This document shows, one piece after another, positions 16,092-24,666 of a stretch of DNA of 64,000 nt (positions are counted from its first letter, which is position 1; each line of letters starts with the position of its first letter). This DNA comes from Pseudomonas taeanensis MS-3 (GTDB lineage: Bacteria; Pseudomonadota; Gammaproteobacteria; Pseudomonadales; Pseudomonadaceae), in assembly GCF_000498575.2 (NCBI RefSeq), contig NZ_AWSQ01000009.1:124001-188000 (forward strand), read 5' to 3'. A program made the position numbers and the translations under genes. The notes under the pieces are model-generated. The model was not told the DNA's origin and did no database searches. It saw nothing but the letters and a program-made list of their open reading frames with translations.

Positions 16092-16790
16092 ATGATCGAT
16101 CTCAGCGCCTTCCCCGTCACCCGCAAGTGGCCCGCCCGCTATCCCGAGCGCTTGCAGCTTTATTCGCTGCCAACGCCAAACGGGGTAAAGGTCTCGATCA
16201 TGCTGGAAGAGACGGGATTGCCCTACGAGGCGCACCGGGTCAGTTTCGATAGCCATGATCAGTTGTCGCCCGAGTTTCTTTCGCTTAATCCCAACAACAA
16301 GATTCCGGCCATCCTCGATCCCAACGGACCGGAGGGCAAGCCGCTGCCCTTGTTTGAATCGGGCGCCATCCTGATCTACCTCGCCGACAAGAGCGGACAG
16401 TTGTTGCCCGATGAGCCCCACGGGCGCTATCAGGCACTGCAGTGGCTGATGTGGCAAATGGGTGGGATCGGCCCGATGTTTGGGCAGGTCGGCTTCTTCA
16501 ACAAGTTTGCCGGCAAGGAGTTCGCCGACAAACGTCCTCGGGATCGCTACGTCGCAGAGTCGCGGCGCCTGCTCGCGGTGCTCAACCAGCGCCTGACGGA
16601 TCACCCGTGGTTGCTGGGTGATGTCTACTCGATTGCGGATATTGCCACCTTCCCCTGGGTGCGCAATCTGATCGGCTTCTACGAAGCAGGTGACCTGGTG
16701 GGCATCAGTGACTTTCCTCATGTCACCCGAGCCTTGACTGCATTCTTGAAGCGGCCGGCTGTGCAACGCGGTTTAACCATTCCTGAGTAG
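16092..16790 (+). CDS. Glutathione S-transferase family protein (YfcG/YghU-like)
   Basis: A 232-aa GST. The N-terminal thioredoxin-like domain shows LYSLPTPNGVKVSIMLEE, the TPNG motif of Nu-class (YfcG/YghU) enzymes that act as glutathione-dependent disulfide-bond reductases. The cis-Pro loop NPNNKIPAI and the glutathione-contacting ESGAILIYLA follow, then the helical C-domain with MWQMGGIGPMFGQ. ATG 16092 follows TAAGGA. It appears monocistronic. Reductase rather than detoxifying transferase activity is inferred from subclass. Confidence 0.87.
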   Translation: MIDLSAFPVTRKWPARYPERLQLYSLPTPNGVKVSIMLEETGLPYEAHRVSFDSHDQLSPEFLSLNPNNKIPAILDPNGPEGKPLPLFESGAILIYLADKSGQLLPDEPHGRYQALQWLMWQMGGIGPMFGQVGFFNKFAGKEFADKRPRDRYVAESRRLLAVLNQRLTDHPWLLGDVYSIADIATFPWVRNLIGFYEAGDLVGISDFPHVTRALTAFLKRPAVQRGLTIPE

Positions 16791-16937
16791 CCATGGCGTG
16801 GCACGGCCCTTTCTTGGCTCACTACAGGTTGGTTCAATAGCCAGGCTAAACACGCGTGCAATTGAGCGGGGACGATGGTCGGCCTTGCTTGATTTGAACG
16901 CCCGGGACGTACGCATTAATAAATTGGATATAGGCCC

Positions 16938-17669
16938 ATGGATGAGGTGTTTGTGCAGCAGTTGCTGATTGTCATGGCGTTTACCTTGGTAGCCGGCATG
17001 GCCATGCCGCTTGGTGCGGCGCTGGCCAGTGTCGAGCGTATTCGGCCGAGATGGCTGGAGGATGAGTTTCGGCACAGCGTGATCGCCTTCGGCGGTGGCG
17101 CGTTACTCGCCGCGGTGGCGCTGGTGTTGGTGCCGGAGGCGATCGAGAGCCTTAGCCCTGGGGCTGCCGCGCTGTGGTTTTGTGCGGGCGGTGCGGCGTT
17201 TATGGGCCTGGATATTCTGCTGTATAGGATGAAGACCTCGGCCAGCCAGCTGGCGGCGATGTTGGCGGATTTCGTTCCGGAGTCTCTGGCGCTGGGCGCC
17301 GCCTTTGCCCTTGGAGGGGAAGGCGCGATGCTGCTGGCCGGACTGATGGCGCTGCAGAACTTGCCGGAAGGCTTCAATGCCTATCGCGAGCTGAACAGTT
17401 CAACCGCCTACAGTCGCTCGAGGATTATCCTGATGTTCACTGGCATGGCGCTACTCGGCCCGGTTGCCGGTGTGTCGGGGTATCTGTGGCTGGCGGATTA
17501 TCCCTCTCTGGTGGCGGCGATCATGCTGTTTGCCGCCGGCGGTATTCTCTACTCGGTGTTTCAGGACATCGCCCCCCAGGCCAAATTGGACAAGCATTGG
17601 GCGCCGTCCTTCGGCGCCTTGCTGGGCTTTGTGCTGGGGATTGTCGGGCATATGTTTACTGTGGCGTAA
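16938..17669 (+). CDS. ZIP-like divalent metal transporter with altered helix-4 motif
   Basis: A 243-aa membrane protein with about eight helices. The two diagnostic metal-site segments are recognisable: DFVPESLALG in helix 4 and LQNLPEGFNAY in helix 5. Helix 5 keeps the canonical QNxPEG ligands, but helix 4 has Asp and Phe where ZIP proteins have His and Asn (HNxPEG). There is no His-rich loop. It could import Zn or another divalent cation with altered specificity, or be a functionally diverged relative. The start ATG 16938 has only a weak ribosome site. Confidence 0.72.
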   Translation: MDEVFVQQLLIVMAFTLVAGMAMPLGAALASVERIRPRWLEDEFRHSVIAFGGGALLAAVALVLVPEAIESLSPGAAALWFCAGGAAFMGLDILLYRMKTSASQLAAMLADFVPESLALGAAFALGGEGAMLLAGLMALQNLPEGFNAYRELNSSTAYSRSRIILMFTGMALLGPVAGVSGYLWLADYPSLVAAIMLFAAGGILYSVFQDIAPQAKLDKHWAPSFGALLGFVLGIVGHMFTVA

Positions 17670-17723
17670 GCGGCTCTGCTGTATCGTGCGGGCCCTTCAC
17701 ATTCAATCAGCGACGAGACCGCG

Positions 17724-18407
17724 ATGAAGCGCTTTGTACTACTGGATACGGTTCAGATCCCCGAAGATCGTGGAGCACTTTGTCTGTTTGAGTACGGCGA
17801 GGATTTCGTGATCAAGATCGCTGGCGGCGACGGCGGTCAGTTGATGAACACGCGCATGCACGGCTCCGAAGATGCGCTGGCGGCGATTCCCTGCAAGAAG
17901 GTCGCGGGTCGGCCGGGTTCACGGGTGCTGATCGGTGGTCTGGGTATGGGCTTCACTCTGGCCTCGGCCCTGCAACATCTGGGCAAGGATGCCGAAGTGG
18001 TGGTGGCCGAACTGGTGCCGGGGGTGGTCGAGTGGAATCGTGGGCCGCTGGGCGCCAAGTCCGGCTATCCGCTGCTCGACCCGCGTACCCGGGTGCTGCA
18101 GGACGATGTGGCCAAGGTGCTCAAGGCCGAGGCCAGTGCCTATGACGCGATCATGCTGGATGTCGACAACGGCCCCGAAGGCCTGACTCAGAAGGGCAAC
18201 AGCTGGCTGTATTCCGCCGAGGGGCTGCGCCACTGCCACCAGGCGCTGCGGCCCAAGGGCATGCTGGCGGTGTGGTCGGCCAGCGCCGATCGCAAATTCG
18301 CCGACAAGGTGGCCAAGGCCGGTTTCAAGGTGGAGGAGGTGCAGGTCTACGCTCACGGCAACCGGGGCACGCGCCACACCATCTGGATTGCCGAGAAGCT
18401 TAAGTAG
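17724..18407 (+). CDS. Spermidine-synthase-like SAM-dependent methyltransferase
   Basis: A 227-aa Rossmann-fold protein. Motif I is IGGLGMGFTL, motif II ends VVVAELVPGVVEW, and the post-II loop DVDNGPEG resembles the spermine/spermidine synthase (SpeE) fold without the polyamine-specific residues. It is short compared with true spermidine synthases. It may methylate a small molecule or use decarboxylated SAM; function is unassigned. A strong bidirectional terminator follows. Confidence 0.75.
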   Translation: MKRFVLLDTVQIPEDRGALCLFEYGEDFVIKIAGGDGGQLMNTRMHGSEDALAAIPCKKVAGRPGSRVLIGGLGMGFTLASALQHLGKDAEVVVAELVPGVVEWNRGPLGAKSGYPLLDPRTRVLQDDVAKVLKAEASAYDAIMLDVDNGPEGLTQKGNSWLYSAEGLRHCHQALRPKGMLAVWSASADRKFADKVAKAGFKVEEVQVYAHGNRGTRHTIWIAEKLK

Positions 18408-18423
18408 CTCGGCGCTGGAACAT

Positions 18424-18459
18424 AAAAGCCCGCTAGCGGTGACCCGGTAGCGGGCTTTT
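18424..18459. terminator. Bidirectional intrinsic terminator
   Basis: AAAAGCCCGCTA (18424-18435) and TAGCGGGCTTTT (18448-18459) form a perfect 12-bp stem with A/T tracts at both feet. It separates convergent genes (methyltransferase ending 18407, SMP-30-like ending 18469) and serves both strands. Confidence 0.9.
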
Positions 18460-18468
18460 CAGTGCCTG

Positions 18469-19530
18469 CTAGCGGATTCTCAACTTGCCGATGCGGTCGT
18501 TGTCCAGGCTGCCGAAGTACAGGGAGTCGCCCACCGGCTTGACCGAGGTGACCATGCGCAGGTGGCTGCCGCTGGTGTCGTGCAGGCTGCGAACGATCTC
18601 ACCCTGTTCATTGATCGCGATGGCAAAACCGTAGGGCACGGCTTTGGGCCACAGCGCGCGCGGCAGTTTGGCCAGTTGCGTCTTCAGCCAGGGGTGGCGA
18701 TGAAGGAAGTCGGCGTCGGCCTTGCGTGGCGTCGGCAGGGCTACCCAGAAGGTGCCCGCGCGGTCGCCTTGCAGGTTGTCGGGCAGGCCCGGCAGGTTGT
18801 CGATGAACACATCGTGGGTGCCGGCTTTTGCGCCTTTCAGCCAATAGCGGGTGATGCGATAGCGATAGGTTTCGTTGACCAGGACGAAGTCCTCGTTGGC
18901 CGACAGCGCCACGCCGTTGGCGAAGTACAGGTCCTTTAGCAGCACCTTGGTGACGCCGGTGGCTGGGTCGTAGCTGAGCAGACGGCCCCAGGGGCGGGCC
19001 TCGAGCAAGTCGAGCAGGTAGTCCGGCTGTTCGAAACGCTGGCTGGCGTCGCTGAAGTAGATGGTGCCGTCGCTGGCGATGTCCAGGTCATCGGTGAAGC
19101 GGAAGGGCACGCCTTCGGCCTCGGTGGTCAGCACCGTGATCTGCCCTTGCGGGGTTATCGACAGCAGGCCCTTGTAGGCGTCGGCGACGATCAGATTGCC
19201 GGCGGCGTCGAAGTCCATGCCCAAGGGGCGGCCCTGGGTGTCGGCGAAGGGCTCGACACTGTCGTCGGCCTCGATGCGCACGATGGTGCCGTCATGCAGA
19301 CCGCTGTAGACCCGGCCCTGAGCGTCCACAGCCGTGTCTTCGGGGCCATGGATCCGGCCCTTGCCGAGCAGTTGGGCCTTCATCAGCGTGTCGTTGGGTT
19401 CCAGTACCCCGGTCATGGCGGGCGCTTTCGGCGCCTCCCAGGCAAGTGGGTCGATGGGGCTGGGGGTTATCGCCAGGTAGATGGCTGCGGCGGCGATCAT
19501 CAGGGCGAGCAGGCCAAGCAGTTTCTTCAT
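18469..19530 (-). CDS. SMP-30/strictosidine-synthase-like beta-propeller protein
   Basis: A 353-aa protein with an N-terminal membrane anchor or signal (MKKLLGLLALMIAAAAIYLA) and a six-bladed propeller. Segments GPEDTAVDAQGRVYSG, FTDDLDIASDGTIYFSD and FANGVALSANEDFVLVNET match the strictosidine-synthase/APMAP branch of the SMP-30 family. The family includes lactonases and arylesterases dependent on a central Ca; bacterial members are mostly uncharacterised. It is probably periplasmic. AAGGA precedes ATG 19530. Confidence 0.82.
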   Translation of the reverse strand: MKKLLGLLALMIAAAAIYLAITPSPIDPLAWEAPKAPAMTGVLEPNDTLMKAQLLGKGRIHGPEDTAVDAQGRVYSGLHDGTIVRIEADDSVEPFADTQGRPLGMDFDAAGNLIVADAYKGLLSITPQGQITVLTTEAEGVPFRFTDDLDIASDGTIYFSDASQRFEQPDYLLDLLEARPWGRLLSYDPATGVTKVLLKDLYFANGVALSANEDFVLVNETYRYRITRYWLKGAKAGTHDVFIDNLPGLPDNLQGDRAGTFWVALPTPRKADADFLHRHPWLKTQLAKLPRALWPKAVPYGFAIAINEQGEIVRSLHDTSGSHLRMVTSVKPVGDSLYFGSLDNDRIGKLRIR

Positions 19531-19622
19531 CCTTGTTATTCCTTGTGCTGAAGCGGAGCGAGTGGCGTCAGGTTACACAGTTAGCCGGCGTCTGTGAGGG
19601 CCAGACACTGGCCGTACTCGGC

Positions 19623-20528
19623 TTATTCAACTCCGCTGGGTACCCGCGCCGGGTCGCCCAGGCATTCGGCCAGACGGTCGTAGACCAGACGAATGCGGGC
19701 GGGCACCGGGCCGCGTTGAGGGCGGTAGAGGAACAGTTCCCAGGGCGGCGGCCGCTGCTCGTCGAGAACTGTGCACAGTTTCCCGCTGCGAATCGCCGGC
19801 AGCACCAGGTAGCTGGGCAATTGGCCGATGGCCAGCCCGGCCAATACGGCGTCGAGTTCGGTTTCCTGATCGTCGGTGGTGAAACTGGGGTTAGCCGGTT
19901 GCAGGTGCCGGCCATTGTCGAAGTACCAGGGCCAGGGACGGCCACTGCCGCGGTCGACCAGGGCGCTGGTGGGCAAGTTGTGCAGGTCCTCGATGCTGGA
20001 GGGGCTGCCGGTTTTCGCCAGCAGTGCCGGGGTCGCCACTGTGAACAGGGGGATTCTCGCGAGTGCACGGGCGATGTAGCTACGGTCACGGATAAAACCG
20101 ATGCGCACGCCCATGTCGATTTGCGCGTCCACCGCGTCGGTCATTAGGTCCGAGAGGCGCAGGTCGAATTCGATTTGCGGATACTCCGCCATCAATTCGC
20201 CCAGCAGCGGCAGAACGAAACGCCTGCCGACCGCGTGGGGAGCGGTGATGCGCACACGCCCGGTCAGCTCGGTGGCGTGCGGCTGGGCGTGGCGCTGGAA
20301 CAACTGATCGAAGCTGTTCAGGGTTTGCCGCGCCTGGCTGGCCAGCTGCTCGCCGAATGCGCTGATCTGCACCTGACGGGTGCTACGGTGAAACAACGGC
20401 TCGCCGAACAGCGCTTCCAGCTCCTTGATCGCCCGGGTCACGCTTTGTGGCGAGATCCCCAGGCGGCCGGCGGCCTCGCGAAAGTTGCTGGTTTCCGCCG
20501 CTACGGCAAAGATCCGCAGCATTTCCAT
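19623..20528 (-). CDS. LysR-family transcriptional regulator
   Basis: A 301-aa regulator with an N-terminal winged helix-turn-helix (AAETSNFREAAGRLGISPQS, residues about 8-27) and a periplasmic-binding-protein-like effector domain of the AaeR/DsdC-like type. I choose ATG 20528 since helix 1 of the HTH follows directly; in-frame upstream codons add only unrelated sequence. Divergent from the SDR gene, with an inverted repeat between them, so it likely regulates that dehydrogenase and itself. Confidence 0.87.
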   Translation of the reverse strand: MEMLRIFAVAAETSNFREAAGRLGISPQSVTRAIKELEALFGEPLFHRSTRQVQISAFGEQLASQARQTLNSFDQLFQRHAQPHATELTGRVRITAPHAVGRRFVLPLLGELMAEYPQIEFDLRLSDLMTDAVDAQIDMGVRIGFIRDRSYIARALARIPLFTVATPALLAKTGSPSSIEDLHNLPTSALVDRGSGRPWPWYFDNGRHLQPANPSFTTDDQETELDAVLAGLAIGQLPSYLVLPAIRSGKLCTVLDEQRPPPWELFLYRPQRGPVPARIRLVYDRLAECLGDPARVPSGVE

Positions 20529-20566
20529 CCGATTGAGCACGGTTCTGACCCTGTGTGAACTTGGAT

Positions 20567-20585
20567 AATTCCAGATAATGGAATT
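20567..20585. promoter_or_regulatory. Inverted repeat, candidate LysR site
   Basis: AATTCC (20567-20572) and GGAATT (20580-20585) flank a 7-nt spacer in the LysR/SDR divergent region. The dyad with an AT-rich centre resembles the LysR-type binding geometry. It is short, so the call is tentative. Confidence 0.45.
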
Positions 20586-20688
20586 GCTAAATCCTAACTC
20601 TTCCATTCAGTGGATGAACAGCGCTGCACATACTGGCTGCCATTGCAGGAATCTTCCTGCGTCTTCCCGCTAGATTGAGGAGAACAGT

Positions 20689-21432
20689 ATGAGCAACAAC
20701 ATTTCCGGAAAAGTCGTGGTCATCACCGGTGCCAGCAGTGGTTTGGGTGAAGTCACCGCGCGTCATCTGGCGGCGCTGGGCGCCTCGGTGGTGCTCGGTG
20801 CACGGCGCAAGGAAAATCTCGACAACATCGTCAGCGAGATCACCGCCAAGGGCGGCAAGGCCGTGGCCTTCGCCACCGACGTCACCGTACCGGCGCAAGT
20901 CAATGCGCTGATTCAGGGCGCCCTGGACAGCTTTGGGCGCATCGATGTGCTGGTCAACAACGCCGGGTTGATGGCCATTGCGCCAATGGCGCAGGGACGC
21001 ACCGAGGAGTGGGAGCGGATGATCGACATCAACATCAAGGGCGTGCTGTATGGCATCGCCGCCGCGCTACCACACATGCACAAGCAGGACAGTGGGCACA
21101 TCATCAATATCTCCTCGGTGGCCGGGATCAAGGTCTTCGCCCCGGGCGGTACCGTGTACAGCGGCACCAAGTACGCGGTGCGGGCGATCACCGAAGGGCT
21201 GCGCATGGAAGTCGGCGGTAACATCCGCACCACCATCATCTCCCCCGGTGCGGTGGACTCCGAACTCAAGCACGGCAGCTCCGATGAGGCCTCCAGCAAG
21301 GCGGTCAAGGACTTCTACCAGCAGGCCATTGCATCCGACTCGGTTGCCCGCGCCATCGCCTATGCCATCGAGCAGCCGGCCGATGTGGAAATCAACGAAG
21401 TGGTGCTGCGCCCGACCGTGCAGGATTTCTGA
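20689..21432 (+). CDS. Short-chain dehydrogenase/reductase
   Basis: A 247-aa classical SDR. The cofactor motif TGASSGLG is at 13-20, NNAG follows, and the catalytic residues are S143 (NISSVAG), Y157 and K161 (YSGTK). R at the end of strand 2 (GARRKE) favours NADP(H). ATG 20689 is preceded by GAGGAGA. The divergent LysR gene is its likely regulator. The substrate is unknown; the family includes YdfG-like and clavaldehyde-dehydrogenase-like oxidoreductases. Confidence 0.88.
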   Translation: MSNNISGKVVVITGASSGLGEVTARHLAALGASVVLGARRKENLDNIVSEITAKGGKAVAFATDVTVPAQVNALIQGALDSFGRIDVLVNNAGLMAIAPMAQGRTEEWERMIDINIKGVLYGIAAALPHMHKQDSGHIINISSVAGIKVFAPGGTVYSGTKYAVRAITEGLRMEVGGNIRTTIISPGAVDSELKHGSSDEASSKAVKDFYQQAIASDSVARAIAYAIEQPADVEINEVVLRPTVQDF

Positions 21433-21504
21433 TCCGGGGACGCAATGCCCCGGTAACGGGCGAGGGCGATATATACTGCGCGGCATTCTAGATGGGAGCG
21501 CCGC

Positions 21505-22638
21505 GTGGCTATTGATATTCATTGGATCCTTGACGACGCCAGCCTGGCGCAACATTGCGCCGACTGGCAGCGTCTGCCGTTCGTCGCCGTCGACACCGAG
21601 TTCATGCGGGTCGACACTTTTTATCCAATCGCCGGCCTGTTGCAGGTCAGCGAAGGCGAGCGGGCCTATCTGATCGACCCGTTGCTGATCGAAGACTGGA
21701 CGCCGTTCTCTGCGTTGCTGCAGAACCCGGCGGTAGTCAAAGTGCTGCACGCCTGCAGCGAAGACCTGGAAGTCTTCCTGCGTCTGACCGATAGCCTGCC
21801 GGCGCCGCTGTTCGATACCCAACTGGCTGCCGCCTACCTCAATCTCGGTTTCTCCATGGGCTATTCGCGCCTGGTGCAGACCGTGCTGAACATCGAGCTG
21901 CCGAAGGGCGAGACCCGCTCCGACTGGCTGCAGCGCCCGCTGTCCGAGACGCAGGTCAGCTACGCGGCCGAGGATGTGCTGCACCTGGCAGAAGTGTATA
22001 CGGCGCTGCAGGCGCAGCTGTCGCCGGAGAAGAACGCCTGGGTGCTGGAGGACGGTGCCGAGCTGGTGCTCAACCTGCGCCGTGAAGTCGACCCCAACGA
22101 GGTGTATCGCGAGGCCAAGCTGGCCTGGAAACTGTCCCGCGCGCAACTGGCGGTGCTGCGCGAACTCTGCGCCTGGCGCGAACGCGAGGCGCGGGCGCGC
22201 AACCAGCCGCGCAACCGGGTGATCCGCGAACATTCGCTGTGGCCGATCGCCCGTAACCAGCCGGACAACCTGGTCGCGCTGGCGCGTATCGATGACATGC
22301 ACCCGAAAACCATACGCCGCGACGGTGAAACCCTGCTCAAGCTGATCAAGGACGCCGCCGCCACGCCAGCGGCCGAATGGCCCGAGGCGTTGCCCGAGCC
22401 GCTGCCGCTGGAAGCCTCGGCGCTGCTGAAGAAACTGCGCGCGATCGGTCAGCGCGAAGGCGAGCGGCTGAATATCGCGGCGGAAATCATGCTGCGCAAG
22501 AAAACCCTCGAAGCCTTGCTCAAGACTGGCTACCCCAATGGTCCCTACCAGCTGCCGGACTCTCTGCGCGGCTGGCGTCGTGAATTGATGGGCCAGGCGC
22601 TGCTCGATTGCCTGGCCAGTGAAGGAGAATCTGCGTGA
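21505..22638 (+). CDS. rnd: Ribonuclease D
   Basis: A 377-aa 3'-5' exoribonuclease of the DEDD family, which trims tRNA and stable RNA 3' ends. Exo motif I is VAVDTEF (D30, E32), motif II lies around HACSEDLEVF and motif III in YAAEDVLHL. Two C-terminal HRDC domains follow, as in E. coli RNase D (375 aa). The start is GTG 21505 with GGGAG upstream. Its stop overlaps the next gene's GTG (GTGA), so rnd, ycgL and the hydroxyacid dehydrogenase form an operon, as in P. aeruginosa. Confidence 0.95.
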   Translation: MAIDIHWILDDASLAQHCADWQRLPFVAVDTEFMRVDTFYPIAGLLQVSEGERAYLIDPLLIEDWTPFSALLQNPAVVKVLHACSEDLEVFLRLTDSLPAPLFDTQLAAAYLNLGFSMGYSRLVQTVLNIELPKGETRSDWLQRPLSETQVSYAAEDVLHLAEVYTALQAQLSPEKNAWVLEDGAELVLNLRREVDPNEVYREAKLAWKLSRAQLAVLRELCAWREREARARNQPRNRVIREHSLWPIARNQPDNLVALARIDDMHPKTIRRDGETLLKLIKDAAATPAAEWPEALPEPLPLEASALLKKLRAIGQREGERLNIAAEIMLRKKTLEALLKTGYPNGPYQLPDSLRGWRRELMGQALLDCLASEGESA

Positions 22639-22928
22639 AACGCATCTGTTCGATCTACAAGAGCCCGCGCAAGAACGAGATGTACCTGTACGTGCTGAAA
22701 AGCGATGCGCTCAAGCGCGTGCCGGAAACCTTGCTGGCGGCGTTTGGCCCGCCGATCCATACCTTCGATATGGTGCTCAGCCCCGAACGCAAGCTGGCGC
22801 GCGAGGATATCCAGCAGGTGCTGGAGAACCTCGACGGACAGGGTTACCACCTGCAGATGCCGCCGCCGGAAGATGAATACATCGAGCATCTGCCGGACGA
22901 ACTGTTGCGCCGCAACGATCCGGTCTGA
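22635..22928 (+). CDS. YcgL domain-containing protein
   Basis: A 97-aa member of the YcgL family (small alpha/beta protein). Its N-terminus KRICSIYKSPRKNEMYLYV and the C-terminal region around PPPEDEYIEHLPDELL are typical. Function is not established. GTG 22635 overlaps the rnd stop by 4 nt, indicating translational coupling with RNase D; a link to RNA metabolism is suggested only by this conserved pairing. Confidence 0.9.
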   Translation: MKRICSIYKSPRKNEMYLYVLKSDALKRVPETLLAAFGPPIHTFDMVLSPERKLAREDIQQVLENLDGQGYHLQMPPPEDEYIEHLPDELLRRNDPV

Positions 22929-22956
22929 CCACTCATCGTTCATGGGGGAGGGCCGC

Positions 22957-23889
22957 ATGCATCTGTTGATCGCCGAGACCGAGCATGCCCGCTACGCCGA
23001 GTTGCTGCGGCAGGCGGCGCCTGAGCTTGAGTTGCACGGCAGTGACGATCCCGCCGAGCTGGCGCACTGGGCCGGTAGCTGCCCCGTGTGGCTGGGTGAG
23101 CCGGATCGGCTCGCCGAGGTGCTGCGCCTGGGCCACAAGCCGCAGTGGCTGCAGTCGACCTGGGCCGGGATCACCCCCTTGTTGGCCGCGGACCTGCCGC
23201 AGGACTACCGGCTGACCCGCGCGGTGGGCATCTTCGGTCAGGTGATGGCCGAGTATGTACTGGGGCACCTGTTGGCCCATGAACGCCAGCTGTTCGCTCG
23301 CGCCGTCGCGCAGACCGAGCAGCGTTGGGATAACCGCCTGCCGCACAGCCTGTCCGGGCGCCGCGCGCTGATTGTCGGCACGGGCGAGATCGGCCTGAGC
23401 GTGGCGCAGTTCCTCGCGCCGTTCGGACTGGAACTGACTGGCGTGGCGAGCCAGGCGCGGAGCCTGGCACCGTTCGCCGAGGTGGTCGGGTTGGCTGATT
23501 TACCGCGCGTGGCCGCCGAGGCCGACTACCTGATCAACCTGCTGCCAGACACCCCGGGCACCCGGGACATCTACGACGCAGCGCTGTTCGCACAACTCAA
23601 GCCCAGTGCACTGTTTATCAATGCCGGGCGCGGGGTAGCGGTGGTCGATGCCGCGCTGGTCAATGCGTTGGAGCTGGGTCAGTTGGCCGGCGCGGTGATC
23701 GACGTCTGTCGCCAGGAGCCGTTGCCGACAGGCCATCCGTTCTGGAGCGCGCCGCGCCTGCTACTGACCGGGCACAGCTCGGCGCCGACCCAGCCGCGAC
23801 TGATGGCTCAGTTGTTTCTCGACAATCTGGCGCGTTATCGCAGTGGCACCGAGTTGCAGGGCTTGGTGAATTTCGCCCGCGGTTACTGA
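22957..23889 (+). CDS. D-2-hydroxyacid dehydrogenase (GhrA-like)
   Basis: A 310-aa NAD(P)-dependent dehydrogenase. The nucleotide fold starts at IVGTGEIG; the catalytic Arg is in INAGRGVAVVD, the Glu in CRQEPLP, and the His in LLTGHSSAPT, the set found in glyoxylate/hydroxypyruvate reductases. ATG 22957 follows GGGGGAGGG. It lies 28 nt after ycgL in the rnd operon. The physiological substrate is likely glyoxylate or hydroxypyruvate by family. Confidence 0.88.
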   Translation: MHLLIAETEHARYAELLRQAAPELELHGSDDPAELAHWAGSCPVWLGEPDRLAEVLRLGHKPQWLQSTWAGITPLLAADLPQDYRLTRAVGIFGQVMAEYVLGHLLAHERQLFARAVAQTEQRWDNRLPHSLSGRRALIVGTGEIGLSVAQFLAPFGLELTGVASQARSLAPFAEVVGLADLPRVAAEADYLINLLPDTPGTRDIYDAALFAQLKPSALFINAGRGVAVVDAALVNALELGQLAGAVIDVCRQEPLPTGHPFWSAPRLLLTGHSSAPTQPRLMAQLFLDNLARYRSGTELQGLVNFARGY

Positions 23890-23901
23890 CTGGCCGGGTA
23901 A

Positions 23902-23977
23902 GTAGCCGGATGAAATCCGCGGTGTCCCTGGCCCAGCTGACGCCGATTAACGGTTTTCTGGGTTGCATCCGGGCTAC
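23902..23977. repeat. Intergenic imperfect palindrome with GTAGCC(C)GGATG ends
   Basis: Inverted ends GTAGCCGGATG and CATCCGGGCTAC (complement GTAGCCCGGATG) bound a 76-bp element in the 212-bp gap between the hydroxyacid dehydrogenase and ycgN. The end sequence is typical of small dispersed palindromes in gamma-proteobacteria. It could act as an mRNA 3' hairpin for the rnd operon. Confidence 0.5.
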
Positions 23978-24101
23978 GGGGATTGGCAACCTGTGGCGAC
24001 AGGCGATTTGACCCACTTGCCGTTCGGCATTGCGGCCTTGGCCCAAGGCAAGCGCCGCGCTAGACTGCCGGCCTTTTCGCTTGTCACTCGTACCCTTCGC
24101 C

Positions 24102-24551
24102 ATGGCCGCCAAAGTCGAACCCTTCTGGAAACGCAAAACTCTCGAACAGCTCGACCAGGACGAGTGGGAATCGCTGTGCGACGGCTGCGGTCTGTGTTGC
24201 CTGCAGAAGCTCGAAGACGAGGACGACGGCAGCGTTTACTACACGCGCATCGCTTGTCAGCTGCTCGACCTGAAGAGCTGCCGCTGCACCGATTACTCGA
24301 ACCGTACTCAGTTTGTGGCCGACTGCATCCAGCTCACGCCGGCTCAGGCCGACCAGTTCCAGTGGCTGCCGCCGACTTGCGGTTACCGCCTGGTCAGTGA
24401 AGGCAAGGACTTGCCGCTCTGGCACCACCTGGTGTGCGGTGACCCGGAGGCGGTACATGTTGAGCGAATTTCCCAGTCCGGGCGCATGCTCAGTGAGAAG
24501 AGCGTGGCTGAGGATGACTGGGAGGATTACCTGATTTTCCGCTCCGGCTGA
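24102..24551 (+). CDS. YcgN family cysteine-cluster protein (UPF0260)
   Basis: A 149-aa protein with the family Cys cluster CDGCGLCCLQK, then further Cys in RIACQLLDLKSCRC, ADC and TCGYR, and a CGDPE segment. The arrangement suggests Zn or Fe-S binding, but the role is unknown. ATG 24102 (GCCATGG) has a poor ribosome site. Its neighbourhood near rnd is conserved in Pseudomonas. Confidence 0.9.
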   Translation: MAAKVEPFWKRKTLEQLDQDEWESLCDGCGLCCLQKLEDEDDGSVYYTRIACQLLDLKSCRCTDYSNRTQFVADCIQLTPAQADQFQWLPPTCGYRLVSEGKDLPLWHHLVCGDPEAVHVERISQSGRMLSEKSVAEDDWEDYLIFRSG

Positions 24552-24666
24552 CAGTCGTTGCTCCGCGGCTATGCTGTTCAGCATTCGCGATTCGCGTGCA
24601 TGGAAATGCCTGGCCTATGCTCGGTCTATGCCGTGATCTAACCATTCCGCCAAGGAAGTGCTCCTC

